In this document: positions 1 to 9,024 of the stretch, piece by piece
Layout: every line of letters starts with the position of its first letter
Position numbering within the stretch: the first letter of the stretch is position 1
Source: Mycolicibacterium hodleri
Lineage (GTDB): Bacteria; Actinomycetota; Actinomycetes; Mycobacteriales; Mycobacteriaceae
Length of the DNA: 64,000 bases
Assembly (NCBI RefSeq): GCF_025822245.1
Contig: NZ_JACKTL010000041.1
Location: forward strand, 62,001-126,000
Direction of reading: 5' to 3'
Translations under genes and position numbers: made by a program
The notes under the pieces: model-generated
What the model was told of the DNA's origin: nothing
The model's database searches: none
What the model saw: the letters and a program-made list of their open reading frames with translations, nothing else

Positions 1-219
1 GGCGTTCTGCTGAGCGGTGGATCCCTCGGCGGTCAGGGCGGCCTTGCCGCCACAGTCGGCGGCGGCGGAGGAGGACGATCCCCCCGCAGATGCGCTCGAC
101 GACGACGTTCCCGAGTTGTTGTCACTGCCGCACGCGGTCATCGTCAGCGCGAGAGCTGCCGCGGACAATGCCACCATGAACGGAGTGCCGGCACTCGTGC
201 CAAAGCGATTGAGCTTCAC
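1..219 (-). CDS. pstS: PstS phosphate-binding lipoprotein, N-terminal part
   Basis: Only the first 73 codons are present; the gene runs off the left edge. The product starts VKLNRFGTSAG, has a hydrophobic signal segment ending in a lipobox-like MTAC-G at about residue 30, then a Ser/Gly-rich linker. A cysteine, DCGGKAALTAEGST, follows the linker, as in mycobacterial PstS proteins, the lipid-anchored phosphate receptors of the Pst ABC transporter. The GTG at 217-219 was chosen; an in-frame GTG nine bases upstream is possible. PHO-box-like repeats lie about 70-100 bp upstream. The identification rests on the signal peptide, linker and the location beside mshD, so the family call is good but not certain. 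Confidence 0.82.
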   Translation of the reverse strand, partial: MKLNRFGTSAGTPFMVALSAAALALTMTACGSDNNSGTSSSSASAGGSSSSAAADCGGKAALTAEGSTAQQNA

Positions 220-288
220 TGATCCCACTTTCGATTTTTTGTCTGCCTCAGGACTCCACGGCAACGTATTCGGCGCCGGTGGACGGGT

Positions 289-317
289 CGCTGACGAAAG
301 GTGAACGAGCAGTGAAC
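289..317 (-). promoter_or_regulatory. PHO-box-like direct repeats upstream of pstS
   Basis: Read on the minus strand, GTTCACT (311-317) and GTTCACC (300-306) are spaced exactly 11 bp, and a degenerate third unit GTCAGCG (289-295) continues the same period. Eleven-bp direct repeats of GTTCACC are the binding pattern known for PhoP/RegX3-type phosphate response regulators in actinobacteria. The position upstream of pstS fits. A possible -10 (TACGTT, 263-268) lies downstream. Confidence 0.6.
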
Positions 318-343
318 AGCCTCAGCGATTTCACAGTTGAGGG

Positions 344-2128
<1,785 letters not shown>

Positions 2129-2222
2129 TTACCGGCCGACGATGGGCATAACGATAGCGTGCAACCTGCGAATTAGCCGCGCTGAGCGATTGGGCTCGAC
2201 CCTGGTAGGCCAGAATGTCCGG

Positions 2223-3020
2223 GTGCGCAAGGTGCTGATCGGACTCGTCGCCACGGTCACGACCCTCACGGTCGGCGCCGTCGGCACCGACTTCGGGACC
2301 GCCATCTACGCGGAGTTCCACTGGGCGCGCAGCGTGCGGGCGGCCAATCACCTGCCGTTCGATCCCTGGGTGGGCATCCTCGGGTTCCCGTTCGTCACCC
2401 AGGCCACCGGCCACCACTACCGGGAGGTCGAGATCCGGGCGGGTGGGGTCGACCACCCCGTCGTCGGCAAGGCCTCCATCGAGGCGACGCTGCACTCGGT
2501 GGACCTGACCGGCACGTCGTGGCTGATCGGATCGGACGCCAGGCTTCCGGTCGGCAAGCTGGAGAGCCGCCTCATCGTCGACTCGACCCACGTCGGCCGC
2601 TTCATGGGCATCAAGGATCTGCTCGTCGAAGCGCCGCCGAAGGAGACCAACGACGCCACCGGGGGGACGACCGAGTCGGGCATCTCGGGCAGCCGCGGAT
2701 TGGTGTTCACCGGGACACCCGTCGCGGCGGGCTTCGACAAGCGGGTCAGCGTGTCGGTGGACCTCTCCACCCCCGAGGACGACGTCACCACGCTCGTCTT
2801 CAACGCCACCGACGTGCTGACCGGCCCGGGCACGGCCGACGAGCCGGTGCCCGACGACAAGAAGGCGGCGGTGCTCGCCGCGTTCGACACCAGGATGCCG
2901 GGGATGAAGCTGCCGTTCGCGATCGCGCCGACCAGCGAGGGTGCCCGCGGCTCGGACATCATCATCGAGGGCATCACCACGGGAGTAACGGTGGCGGTCG
3001 ACGGGTTCAGACAGTCATGA
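2223..3020 (+). CDS. lmeA: LmeA-like DUF2993 cell-envelope protein
   Basis: This 265-aa protein starts VRKVLIGLVATVT and has an N-terminal hydrophobic segment (about residues 4-24) serving as signal or anchor. The rest is a secreted lipid-binding-type DUF2993 domain. LmeA is known in mycobacteria as an envelope protein needed for lipomannan/lipoarabinomannan mannan elongation, and the gene sits next to glnR there as it does here. The GTG at 2223 places the signal segment at the N-terminus; the frame is open 27 codons further upstream, without a convincing ribosome site. Its TGA overlaps the ATG of the thioredoxin gene. Confidence 0.8.
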   Translation: MRKVLIGLVATVTTLTVGAVGTDFGTAIYAEFHWARSVRAANHLPFDPWVGILGFPFVTQATGHHYREVEIRAGGVDHPVVGKASIEATLHSVDLTGTSWLIGSDARLPVGKLESRLIVDSTHVGRFMGIKDLLVEAPPKETNDATGGTTESGISGSRGLVFTGTPVAAGFDKRVSVSVDLSTPEDDVTTLVFNATDVLTGPGTADEPVPDDKKAAVLAAFDTRMPGMKLPFAIAPTSEGARGSDIIIEGITTGVTVAVDGFRQS

Positions 3021-3433
3021 GCTCACTCGCCGTCGTGATCGTGGTGTTGGTGGTGGCCGTGGCGGTGGCAGTCGTGCTGGGGCGGCTGCTCACCAAGCGC
3101 GACGGCGTGCTGCGGAGCACCGACGACGCGTCCGCCGACGTCTCCGACTTGGGCCTGCCCCGCGGAAAGCCGGCGATCGTGCACTTCAGCGCGCCGTGGT
3201 GCGGGCCGTGCGCGGGGGTGCGACGGGTCGTCGACGACGTCTGCGCGGAGCTGCCCGGGGTTGCCCATCTCGAGATCGACGTGGACGCCGATCCGGCCGC
3301 TGCGCGGGCACTTTCGGTGCTGTCGTTGCCGACGACGTTCATCTTCGACGCCGACGGTCGGCAGCGGTACCGCAGCTCGGGGGTGCCGAAGGCCGCTGAC
3401 CTGCGGTCCGCTCTCGAACCGCTATTGGCCTGA
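3017..3433 (+). CDS. Membrane-anchored thioredoxin-like protein (ThiX-like)
   Basis: This 138-aa protein has an N-terminal transmembrane helix (about residues 3-24, Val/Ala-rich) followed by a thioredoxin fold with the active site WCGPC and the cis-proline segment LPTTFIF. It should sit in the membrane with the thioredoxin domain on one face; sequence alone does not settle which, although a short N-terminus before the helix favours the outside. The ATG overlaps the lmeA stop (ATGA), so both are probably translated together. It matches the M. tuberculosis gene named thiX at the same position. Confidence 0.85.
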   Translation: MSSLAVVIVVLVVAVAVAVVLGRLLTKRDGVLRSTDDASADVSDLGLPRGKPAIVHFSAPWCGPCAGVRRVVDDVCAELPGVAHLEIDVDADPAAARALSVLSLPTTFIFDADGRQRYRSSGVPKAADLRSALEPLLA

Positions 3434-3449
3434 CGACCCTGTCATTGGG

Positions 3450-3455
3450 TAAGCT
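3450..3455 (+). promoter_or_regulatory. -10 element of the cysteine leader (leaderless)
   Basis: TAAGCT fits the mycobacterial TANNNT -10 and ends 7 nt before the GTG of the polycysteine leader, so transcription would start at the start codon. Confidence 0.65.
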
Positions 3456-3462
3456 GTCCCGC

Positions 3463-3555
3463 GTGTCCACCCGCGTTGAGCACGAGCTCACCAAGCGCCG
3501 CGCAGTAGATCTGTGCCGCGTCGCGGGTTTCTGTTGTCGTTGTCGTAGCTGCTGA
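3463..3555 (+). CDS. Leaderless polycysteine leader peptide
   Basis: This 30-codon gene begins VSTRVEHELTKRR and ends in a cysteine-rich tail, GFCCRCRSC. Five cysteines fall in the last 13 to 14 residues. Leaderless polycysteine short genes directly upstream of the DUF4395-cysA2-sseC2 operon were described in M. smegmatis as cysteine-responsive attenuators: ribosomes pausing at the Cys codons when cysteine is scarce raise expression of the downstream genes. The same order occurs here with 86 nt between leader stop and DUF4395 start. GCACC at 3566-3570 could pair with GGTGC at 3641-3645, over the DUF4395 start codon; this pairing is a suggestion only. Confidence 0.88.
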   Translation: MSTRVEHELTKRRAVDLCRVAGFCCRCRSC

Positions 3556-3641
3556 GTAGCCGCGCGCACCTCGCGTCGCCCTCGGAGCAGCCGCTCAGGC
3601 ATGCCCACGCCCAGCCTCGTCACGACCGCAGGAGTACACCG

Positions 3642-4106
3642 GTGCCGAACCAGACCACCCCACCAGATCAGGTCGACGTCCGCGGTCCCCGATTCACCGC
3701 ATGGGTGACCACCGCGGTCCTCGTGATCGCGCTTTTGGCCTCCGCCTACAGCTCCGCCGCCGCCGCGGTCGTGCTCGGGGTCCAGGCGGTGGTGTTCGCG
3801 ATCGGCGCGCTCGGCGGACCGCGCAAGCACCCCTACGGCCGGGTGTTCTCGGCAGTGGTCGCGCCCCGGCTGGGTCCGGTGACCGAGCGCGAACCCGTGC
3901 CCCCGTTGAAGTTCGCCCAGCTGGTGGGCGTGGTGTTCGCCGTCGTCGGAACCGTCGGCTTCGCCACGGGCCTGGTGACGCTGGGCCTCGCCGCCACCGC
4001 GCTCGCGCTGGTCGCGGCGTTCCTCAACGCCGCCTTCGGCATCTGCCTGGGCTGCCGGCTCTACCCGCTCGTCACTCACTTCCGCTCCACTGCCACCCCC
4101 GCCTAG
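3642..4106 (+). CDS. DUF4395 membrane protein of the sulfur operon
   Basis: This 154-aa protein has about four hydrophobic segments (near residues 20-40, 43-62, 92-112 and 114-135) and the C-terminal CLGCRLY motif of DUF4395. The GTG start has AGGAG at 3630-3634, seven bases upstream. It lies between the cysteine leader and cysA2, and DUF4395 proteins commonly accompany rhodaneses. A role in sulfur-compound transport or membrane thiol chemistry is possible but not shown by the sequence. Confidence 0.85.
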   Translation: MPNQTTPPDQVDVRGPRFTAWVTTAVLVIALLASAYSSAAAAVVLGVQAVVFAIGALGGPRKHPYGRVFSAVVAPRLGPVTEREPVPPLKFAQLVGVVFAVVGTVGFATGLVTLGLAATALALVAAFLNAAFGICLGCRLYPLVTHFRSTATPA

Positions 4107-4143
4107 TTCATCGAATACTGAAGCAACCGAAGGGATTTCATCC

Positions 4144-4977
4144 ATGGCACGTTCCGACGTCCTGGTCAGCACCGAGTGGGCCGAGGCCAACCTCGACGCC
4201 CCCAACACCGTCTTCGTCGAGGTCGACGAGGACACCAGCGCCTACGAGGTCGGCCACATCGCCGGCGCCGTCCGGCTGGACTGGAAGGCCGACCTGCAGG
4301 ATCCGGTGAAGCGCGACTTCGTCGACCAGCAGCAGTTCTCGAAGTTGCTGTCGGACAAGGGCATTGCCAATGACGACACGGTGATCCTGTACGGCGGCAA
4401 CAACAACTGGTTCGCCGCCTACGCCTACTGGTACTTCAAGCTCTACGGCCACGAGAACGTGAAGCTGATCGACGGCGGTCGCAAGCGGTGGGAACTCGAC
4501 GGCCGTCCCCTGGTCACCGAGGTACCCGACCGGCCAGCCACCTCGTACACGGCGTCCGCCCCGAACACCGCGATCCGCGCCTTCCGTGACGAAGTGATCG
4601 CCGCCATCGGCACCAAGAACCTGGTCGACGTCCGTTCCCCCGACGAGTTCTCCGGCAAGATCCTGGCGCCCGCGCACCTGCCCCAGGAGCAGAGCCAGCG
4701 CGCCGGGCACATCCCCACCGCGGTCAACGTGCCGTGGAGCAAGGCTGCCAACGAGGACGGCACCTTCAAGTCCGACGAAGACCTCGCCAAGCTCTACGCC
4801 GACGCCGGTCTCGACGGCTCCAAGGAGACCATCGCCTACTGCCGCATCGGCGAGCGCTCCTCGCACAGCTGGTTCGTCCTGCAGGAACTGCTGGGACATC
4901 GGAATGTCAAGAACTACGACGGTAGTTGGTGTGAATACGGCTCCCTCGTGGGCGCCCCGATCGAGTTGGGAAGTTGA
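4144..4977 (+). CDS. cysA2: Thiosulfate sulfurtransferase CysA2 (rhodanese)
   Basis: This 277-aa tandem rhodanese has an inactive N-terminal domain (about 1-140) and a catalytic C-terminal domain with the Cys loop YCRIGERSSH, the signature of the mycobacterial CysA/SseA type. It transfers sulfane sulfur from thiosulfate to an acceptor in the cytoplasm. A GAAGGGA ribosome site precedes the ATG. It is followed one base later by sseC2 and preceded by DUF4395 and the polycysteine leader, so it is probably under cysteine control. Confidence 0.95.
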   Translation: MARSDVLVSTEWAEANLDAPNTVFVEVDEDTSAYEVGHIAGAVRLDWKADLQDPVKRDFVDQQQFSKLLSDKGIANDDTVILYGGNNNWFAAYAYWYFKLYGHENVKLIDGGRKRWELDGRPLVTEVPDRPATSYTASAPNTAIRAFRDEVIAAIGTKNLVDVRSPDEFSGKILAPAHLPQEQSQRAGHIPTAVNVPWSKAANEDGTFKSDEDLAKLYADAGLDGSKETIAYCRIGERSSHSWFVLQELLGHRNVKNYDGSWCEYGSLVGAPIELGS

Positions 4978-4978
4978 T

Positions 4979-5281
4979 ATGTGCTCTGCACCCAAGCAAG
5001 GACTGACGTTGCCGGCCAGCGTTGACCTCGAAAAGGAAACGGTCATCACCGGTCGCGTCGTCGACGGTGCCGGCCAGACCGTCGGAGGGGCGTTCGTGCG
5101 CCTGCTCGACGCCTCTGACGAGTTCACCGCCGAGGTCGTCGCGTCGGCGACCGGGGACTTCCGCTTCTTCGCCGCCCCCGGCACCTGGACGCTGCGCGCC
5201 CTGTCCCCCGCGGGCAACGGCGACGCCAGCGTCGCGCCGTCGGGCGCCGGGATCCACGAAGTCGACGTCAAGGTCGCCTGA
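4979..5281 (+). CDS. sseC2: SseC2, DUF1416 protein
   Basis: This 100-aa protein begins MCSAPKQGLTLPA, as mycobacterial SseC proteins do, and forms a small carboxypeptidase-regulatory/transthyretin-like beta fold (VITGRVVDGAGQTVGGAFVRL). It follows cysA2 with a single base between stop and start. SseC proteins are linked to sulfur metabolism only by conserved neighbourhood. The first ATG was preferred to an upstream extension that overlaps cysA2. Confidence 0.9.
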   Translation: MCSAPKQGLTLPASVDLEKETVITGRVVDGAGQTVGGAFVRLLDASDEFTAEVVASATGDFRFFAAPGTWTLRALSPAGNGDASVAPSGAGIHEVDVKVA

Positions 5282-5295
5282 GCGTCACCGACGAG

Positions 5296-5323
5296 CGGTG
5301 CCCCCGATGAGTCGGGTGCACCG
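5296..5323 (+). terminator. Hairpin after the cysA2-sseC2 operon
   Basis: CGGTGCCCCCGA / TCGGGTGCACCG form a 12-bp stem with one mismatch and a TGAG loop, 14 bases after the sseC2 stop. There is no U tract, which is usual for mycobacterial terminators. Confidence 0.55.
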
Positions 5324-5369
5324 CCGGCGGGCGAGAACCCCCGGCCGCCGCACCGCCGGGCACCGGAAC

Positions 5370-5375
5370 TAGACT
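5370..5375 (+). promoter_or_regulatory. -10 element of the small membrane protein gene
   Basis: TAGACT ends 7 nt before the GTG at 5383, the geometry of a leaderless mycobacterial transcript. Confidence 0.6.
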
Positions 5376-5382
5376 CGACGCC

Positions 5383-5481
5383 GTGGTGCTCTTCTTCGAA
5401 ATCCTGCTCATCGTGGCAGTCGTCGTCATCACGTGGTTCGCCCTGTACACGGTGTACCGGCTGATCACCGACGAGTTGTGA
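5383..5481 (+). CDS. Small single-pass membrane protein, 32 aa
   Basis: The peptide starts [18 protein letters not shown] and continues [14 protein letters not shown], one strongly hydrophobic helix with a short polar C-terminus. The first of two consecutive GTG codons sits 7 nt after TAGACT, so the mRNA is probably leaderless. Its TGA overlaps the GTG of the nitrobindin-like gene (GTGA), so translation of the two is coupled. The function is unknown. The codon-level coherence and the coupling support a real gene. Confidence 0.75.
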   Translation: MVLFFEILLIVAVVVITWFALYTVYRLITDEL

Positions 5482-6170
5482 CTGCAGACGACAACGCCGA
5501 GGTCCCGGACGAGGTCGCCGATTCAGCGGGAGTGGTGATCCCCGGGTCGGGCGACCGTGCCGTCGCCAGCGCCCTCGAGCGAGCCAAGATCACGGCCGCC
5601 AGGAACCTTCCCGCGTTCGACGATCTTCCCGTTCCCGCCGACACGGCGAACCTGCGAGAGGGCGTCAGCCTCAACGACGCGTTGCTGGCCCTGTTGCCGC
5701 TCGTCGGCGTATGGCGCGGTGAGGGCACCGGTCGCGGCACCGACGGGGACTACCCGTTCGGCCAGCAGATCACGGTGTCCCACGACGGCGGCGAGTACCT
5801 GAATTGGGAAGCGCGCTCGTGGCTCCTGTCCGAGAACGGCGAGTACGTCGGGCCGTCGCTGCGCGAGTCGGGCTTCTGGCGCTTCGTCAACGATCCGGAG
5901 GACCCCGCGGAGACTCAGGCGATCGAGCTTCTGCTGGCTCACTCCGCCGGCTACGTCGAGCTGTTCTACGGCCACCCCTTGAACCAGTCGTCGTGGGAGT
6001 TGGCGACCGACGCGTTGGCCCGCAGCAAGTCGGGCGTGCTCGTCGGCGGCGCGAAGCGGCTCTACGGCATCGTCGAGGGCGGTGACCTTGCGTACGTCGA
6101 AGAGCGTGTGGACGCCGACGGCGGGTTGGTCCCCCATCTCTCGGCGCGGCTGTCTCGGCACGTCGGCTAG
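5478..6170 (+). CDS. Nitrobindin-like (THAP4/Rv0813c-type) beta-barrel protein
   Basis: This 230-aa protein has an N-terminal tail of about 65 residues and then a ten-stranded fatty-acid-binding-protein-like barrel. The nitrobindin signature [11 protein letters not shown] is present near residues 75-85, and a C-terminal His ([11 protein letters not shown]) corresponds to the heme ligand of nitrobindins. The homologue at this position in M. tuberculosis (Rv0813c) has a solved barrel structure. Family members bind heme and react with nitric oxide or peroxynitrite. The start overlaps the stop of the small membrane protein gene. Confidence 0.85.
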   Translation: MTADDNAEVPDEVADSAGVVIPGSGDRAVASALERAKITAARNLPAFDDLPVPADTANLREGVSLNDALLALLPLVGVWRGEGTGRGTDGDYPFGQQITVSHDGGEYLNWEARSWLLSENGEYVGPSLRESGFWRFVNDPEDPAETQAIELLLAHSAGYVELFYGHPLNQSSWELATDALARSKSGVLVGGAKRLYGIVEGGDLAYVEERVDADGGLVPHLSARLSRHVG

Positions 6171-6424
6171 TGCGGCTGCACATCCTGGCCGTGACGCTCG
6201 GTGCGACGGCTCTTGTGGCGTCGTGCGCCGCGGAGCCGCCTACCCCCGGCGACCCGCCGCCGTCCACGTCCAGCACCCACGGAACGCTCGCAGAGTGCCT
6301 CTCGAAGCACGGGATTCCCGTAGCAGCCGGTCCGGCCGCGGGGCCGCCGCCCGGGGTCGACGAGGCCGCCTGGCGAAGCGCGATGCAGGCCTGTTCACCG
6401 CTCGGTCCGGGGCCTGCGAACTAG
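6170..6424 (+). CDS. Small putative lipoprotein, 84 aa
   Basis: The product starts [19 protein letters not shown], a classic lipoprotein signal with lipobox VASC (Cys19), followed by a Pro/Ser/Thr-rich linker and a short domain with two cysteines (AECLSKHG and AMQACSPLG) that could form a disulfide outside the cell. The GTG overlaps the last base of the preceding TAG. No family was recognised. Confidence 0.7.
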   Translation: MRLHILAVTLGATALVASCAAEPPTPGDPPPSTSSTHGTLAECLSKHGIPVAAGPAAGPPPGVDEAAWRSAMQACSPLGPGPAN

Positions 6425-6437
6425 TCCGGACATGGAG

Positions 6438-6490
6438 CGGCCCCCGAGCCGTTGGATCCTGGTTGGACGGACCGAGGGGCTCGGGGGCCG
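6438..6490. terminator. Perfect 13-bp hairpin, probably a two-way terminator
   Basis: CGGCCCCCGAGCC (6438-6450) is perfectly complementary to GGCTCGGGGGCCG (6478-6490) across a 27-nt loop. It lies 13 bp after the lipoprotein stop and also ends the minus-strand unit arriving from 6639. Confidence 0.6.
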
Positions 6491-6539
6491 GGTGACTGCT
6501 GGGAATTCGCCAGCGCACGCTGGAAAACACCCGGTGCTG

Positions 6540-6590
6540 CTAGCGGGCAGCCACCTCACTTGTCCATGAGTCATTCAATTTCTGGACCAC
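6540..6590 (-). CDS. Candidate 16-aa peptide or small RNA unit
   Basis: A minus-strand promoter-like pair (6611-6639) is followed by a purine-rich AGGAAGGAGG. A GTG at 6588-6590 then opens a frame reading VVQKLNDSWTSEVAAR before TAG at 6540-6542. TTG at 6576-6578 is an alternative start. The perfect hairpin at 6438-6490 would end a transcript of about 165 nt. The region is AT-richer than its neighbours. It could instead be a non-coding RNA. No function can be inferred. Confidence 0.4.
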   Translation of the reverse strand: MVQKLNDSWTSEVAAR

Positions 6591-6610
6591 CTCCTTCCTG
6601 TGTAAAAACG

Positions 6611-6639
6611 AAGGTACTCCCGAATCCCAAAGCCGACAA
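6611..6639 (-). promoter_or_regulatory. Promoter of the small minus-strand unit
   Basis: TTGTCG (6634-6639), a 17-bp spacer and TACCTT (6611-6616) form a near-ideal SigA promoter on the minus strand, downstream of the pabC-like gene. Confidence 0.55.
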
Positions 6640-6657
6640 CCGGTTTTCGACTGGCTC

Positions 6658-7530
6658 TCAACCGACTGCGCCGACGGCCCCGTCGACGGCCGCCGCCATG
6701 TCGAACACCCCGGCGGACACGGGCAGCGCGTGACCGTCCAACGTGTGCACCCGCGCCGCCAACGTGATGCTCGAGAGCAGCCAAACCCCCTTGGCGGCAA
6801 GAAGATCCGCTACGCGTAGCGGACGCTCCGCACAGGTCTGCCCGCGCCGGCGCCCGACGTCGAACACCGCTGCGACGGTGGTGCCGGCGAGGATCGGTAG
6901 CGCCGCCGGCGGTGTCGCCAACGCGCCGTCGGAGGTCGCGATCACGACGTTGGACCGCGGCCCCTCGAGGACGAATCCGTCGGTGCTCACCAGGACCACG
7001 TCGCCGAATCCGAGGCGCTGGGCATGACGCAGCGCAGCGGCGTTGACGGCGTACGACAGCGACTTGACCCCCGCCGTCGACCACGGTTCGGTCGCGGGTC
7101 CATCCGCGCGAAGGTCACCCACGGCCACCCCGCGGTCCAACGTCATCGCCGACACCCCGTCCCGACGTGCGGCCAGGACCCGATCCGGCAGCGCGGACAC
7201 CGTGACGAAGCCGACCGGTCCGCCGTCGCGCCCGCGGCCCCACACCAGCCTCGAGACGGCGTCTCCGGTGCCGCTCCACGCCTGGGCGGCCGTGGCGACG
7301 GCGGCGCGCCACCGGATCACGTCCGGTCGCGGCAGGCCGACGGTCGACGCGGAGCGCACCAACCGCTCGAGATGCCGGTCGAGGAGGCATGGGCGGCCGT
7401 CACGGACCAACAGGGTCTCGAAGACGCCGTCCCCGCGGGCGAACAACGGGTCGTCGACGTGCCCGACGGCGACGTCCGCCGTGACGACCTCACCGCCGAG
7501 GGTGACGACGATCTCGCCGCGGGAGGTCAT
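6658..7530 (-). CDS. Aminodeoxychorismate lyase-like PLP enzyme (class IV)
   Basis: This 290-aa protein is a fold-type IV PLP enzyme. The cofactor lysine is in AGVKSLSYAVNA, the EGPRSNV segment follows the usual strand, and the N-terminus has RGDGVFETLLV. It best fits 4-amino-4-deoxychorismate lyase (PabC, p-aminobenzoate for folate) or a branched-chain/D-amino acid aminotransferase; the M. tuberculosis counterpart Rv0812 has been assigned to PabC. The ATG at 7528-7530 matches the family length (289-290 aa) and has TATCGT 8 nt upstream, so the mRNA may be leaderless. Confidence 0.82.
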   Translation of the reverse strand: MTSRGEIVVTLGGEVVTADVAVGHVDDPLFARGDGVFETLLVRDGRPCLLDRHLERLVRSASTVGLPRPDVIRWRAAVATAAQAWSGTGDAVSRLVWGRGRDGGPVGFVTVSALPDRVLAARRDGVSAMTLDRGVAVGDLRADGPATEPWSTAGVKSLSYAVNAAALRHAQRLGFGDVVLVSTDGFVLEGPRSNVVIATSDGALATPPAALPILAGTTVAAVFDVGRRRGQTCAERPLRVADLLAAKGVWLLSSITLAARVHTLDGHALPVSAGVFDMAAAVDGAVGAVG

Positions 7531-7538
7531 GGCACCAG

Positions 7539-7567
7539 ACGATAGTGCGGGTCGACCTCCGTACGCT
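7539..7567. promoter_or_regulatory. Back-to-back leaderless promoters of pabC-like and ygfZ-like genes
   Basis: On the minus strand TATCGT (7539-7544) ends 8 nt before the pabC-like ATG. On the plus strand TACGCT (7562-7567) ends 6 nt before the ygfZ-like ATG. The two start codons are only 43 bp apart. Confidence 0.5.
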
Positions 7568-7573
7568 GGAAGG

Positions 7574-8653
7574 ATGTCTGCCGTCCCCGCCCCAGAATCT
7601 GGTCCCGACGCCGGCGCCACGTGGCACTACGGCGACCCGTTCGGTGAGCAGCGTGCCGCCCAGAACGGCGTCGTGGTGGTGGATCGCTCACACCGCGCCA
7701 CCATCGCGCTCACCGGCCCCGAGCGTCGCAAGTGGCTGCACACCATCTCGACCCAGCACGTCGCCGACCTCCCCGACGGCGCCGTCGTCGAGAACCTGAG
7801 CCTCGACGCGCAAGGGCGTGTTGAAGATCACTGGCTGCAGACCCAGCTCGACGGCGTCACCGTCGTCGACACCGAACCGTGGCGCGGCGAGGCGTTGCTG
7901 GCCTACCTGCGCAAGATGATCTTCTGGGCCGACGTGGTGGCCGAGCCCGCGGACCTCGCGGTGCTGTCGCTGCTCGGTCCACGTATCGGCGACCCCGCCG
8001 TCCTGGCTGCCATCGGAGTGGCCGCGCTTCCGGCCGTGTCGTCGGCATCGGCGCTGCCAGACGGTGGTTTCGTTCGCACCCTGCGCCCCGGTGAGGTCGA
8101 CCTGGTGGTGCCCAGGGACACCGTTTCGGCGTGGCGCGACCGGCTGCTCTCGGCCGGTGTCCAGCCCGCGGGTGTCTGGGCCTACGAGGCGCAGCGCGCG
8201 GCGGCGGTTCGGCCGCGGCTTGGCGTCGACACCGACGAGCGGACCATTCCGCACGAGGTCGGCTGGATCGGTGGCCCGGGCCAGGGTGCCGTTCACCTGG
8301 ACAAGGGCTGCTATCGCGGCCAGGAGACCGTGGCGCGCGTACACAACCTCGGCAAGCCGCCCAGGATGCTGGTCCTGCTGCAGCTGGACGGCTCGGCCGA
8401 CCGGCCGGCGACCGGCGATCCCGTTCTTGCAGGTGGGCGCGCGATCGGGCGACTTGGCACCGTCGTCGACCACGTCGACCACGGCCCGATTGCCGTAGCC
8501 CTGCTCAAGCGCGGCGTTCCCGCCGACACCCAGCTGAGCACCGGCGGCGAGACCGAGGTGAGTGCCTTGATCGACCCGGATTCGTTGCCCGAGGCGGCCG
8601 GGGTGGGCGCCGGACGGCTCGCCGTGGAACGTCTGCGCAGCGGTCAGCGTTGA
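7574..8653 (+). CDS. Folate-binding YgfZ/GcvT-like protein
   Basis: This 359-aa protein has the GcvT fold (folate-binding domain about 20-250, C-terminal barrel about 260-350) and the YgfZ signature KGCYRGQETVAR. YgfZ/IBA57 proteins use folate in the assembly or repair of iron-sulfur enzymes. The ATG at 7574 has a TACGCT -10 only 6 nt upstream and an AGG too close to serve as a ribosome site, so translation is probably leaderless. It is divergent from the PabC-like gene, which also touches folate metabolism. Confidence 0.88.
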   Translation: MSAVPAPESGPDAGATWHYGDPFGEQRAAQNGVVVVDRSHRATIALTGPERRKWLHTISTQHVADLPDGAVVENLSLDAQGRVEDHWLQTQLDGVTVVDTEPWRGEALLAYLRKMIFWADVVAEPADLAVLSLLGPRIGDPAVLAAIGVAALPAVSSASALPDGGFVRTLRPGEVDLVVPRDTVSAWRDRLLSAGVQPAGVWAYEAQRAAAVRPRLGVDTDERTIPHEVGWIGGPGQGAVHLDKGCYRGQETVARVHNLGKPPRMLVLLQLDGSADRPATGDPVLAGGRAIGRLGTVVDHVDHGPIAVALLKRGVPADTQLSTGGETEVSALIDPDSLPEAAGVGAGRLAVERLRSGQR

Positions 8654-8800
8654 AAACGACGTCGCCGCGCTCGCCGTGGGGATGGCCCTGCCAGCATGAG
8701 ACCGCCGGGCACGGTAAAGTGTCGACAGGACGATAAAACACATTCAGATCGGAGCCGCCTGCTACTCGGGCCGCTCCGTTATTGCGCGAGGGGGTCCCCT

Positions 8801-8989
8801 ATGGGCCGCGGCCGGGCGAAGGCGAAGCAGACTAAGGTTGCTCGCGACCTTAAGTACAGCTCGCCACAAACCGATTTTCAACGGTTACAGCAGGAACTGG
8901 GTGGTTCCGGTTCCCCCGAGCCGGACATCCTGAGCAGCGACGGGCCGGTGGACGACCGCTGGGTCGACGACGACGACTGGCGTCGCTGA
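8801..8989 (+). CDS. DUF3073 small basic/acidic protein
   Basis: This 62-aa protein starts MGRGRAKAKQTKVARDLKY, a conserved basic N-terminus of DUF3073, and ends in an acidic tail (DDRWVDDDDWRR). GAGGGGG lies six bases upstream. A TAAAGT -10 candidate lies at 8715-8720. DUF3073 proteins are widespread in actinobacteria beside purM; the function is unknown, with nucleic-acid binding suggested only by charge. Confidence 0.88.
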   Translation: MGRGRAKAKQTKVARDLKYSSPQTDFQRLQQELGGSGSPEPDILSSDGPVDDRWVDDDDWRR

Positions 8990-9024
8990 GCGGTCCACCG
9001 GAACTCGGGCCGACGTCGCGGCGC

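Noticed and set aside
6395..6574. A 59-aa frame from ATG at 6574 on the minus strand
   Set aside because: It reads through the 13-bp terminator hairpin, so it is unlikely as the product of the small unit; the shorter frame ending at 6540 is preferred.
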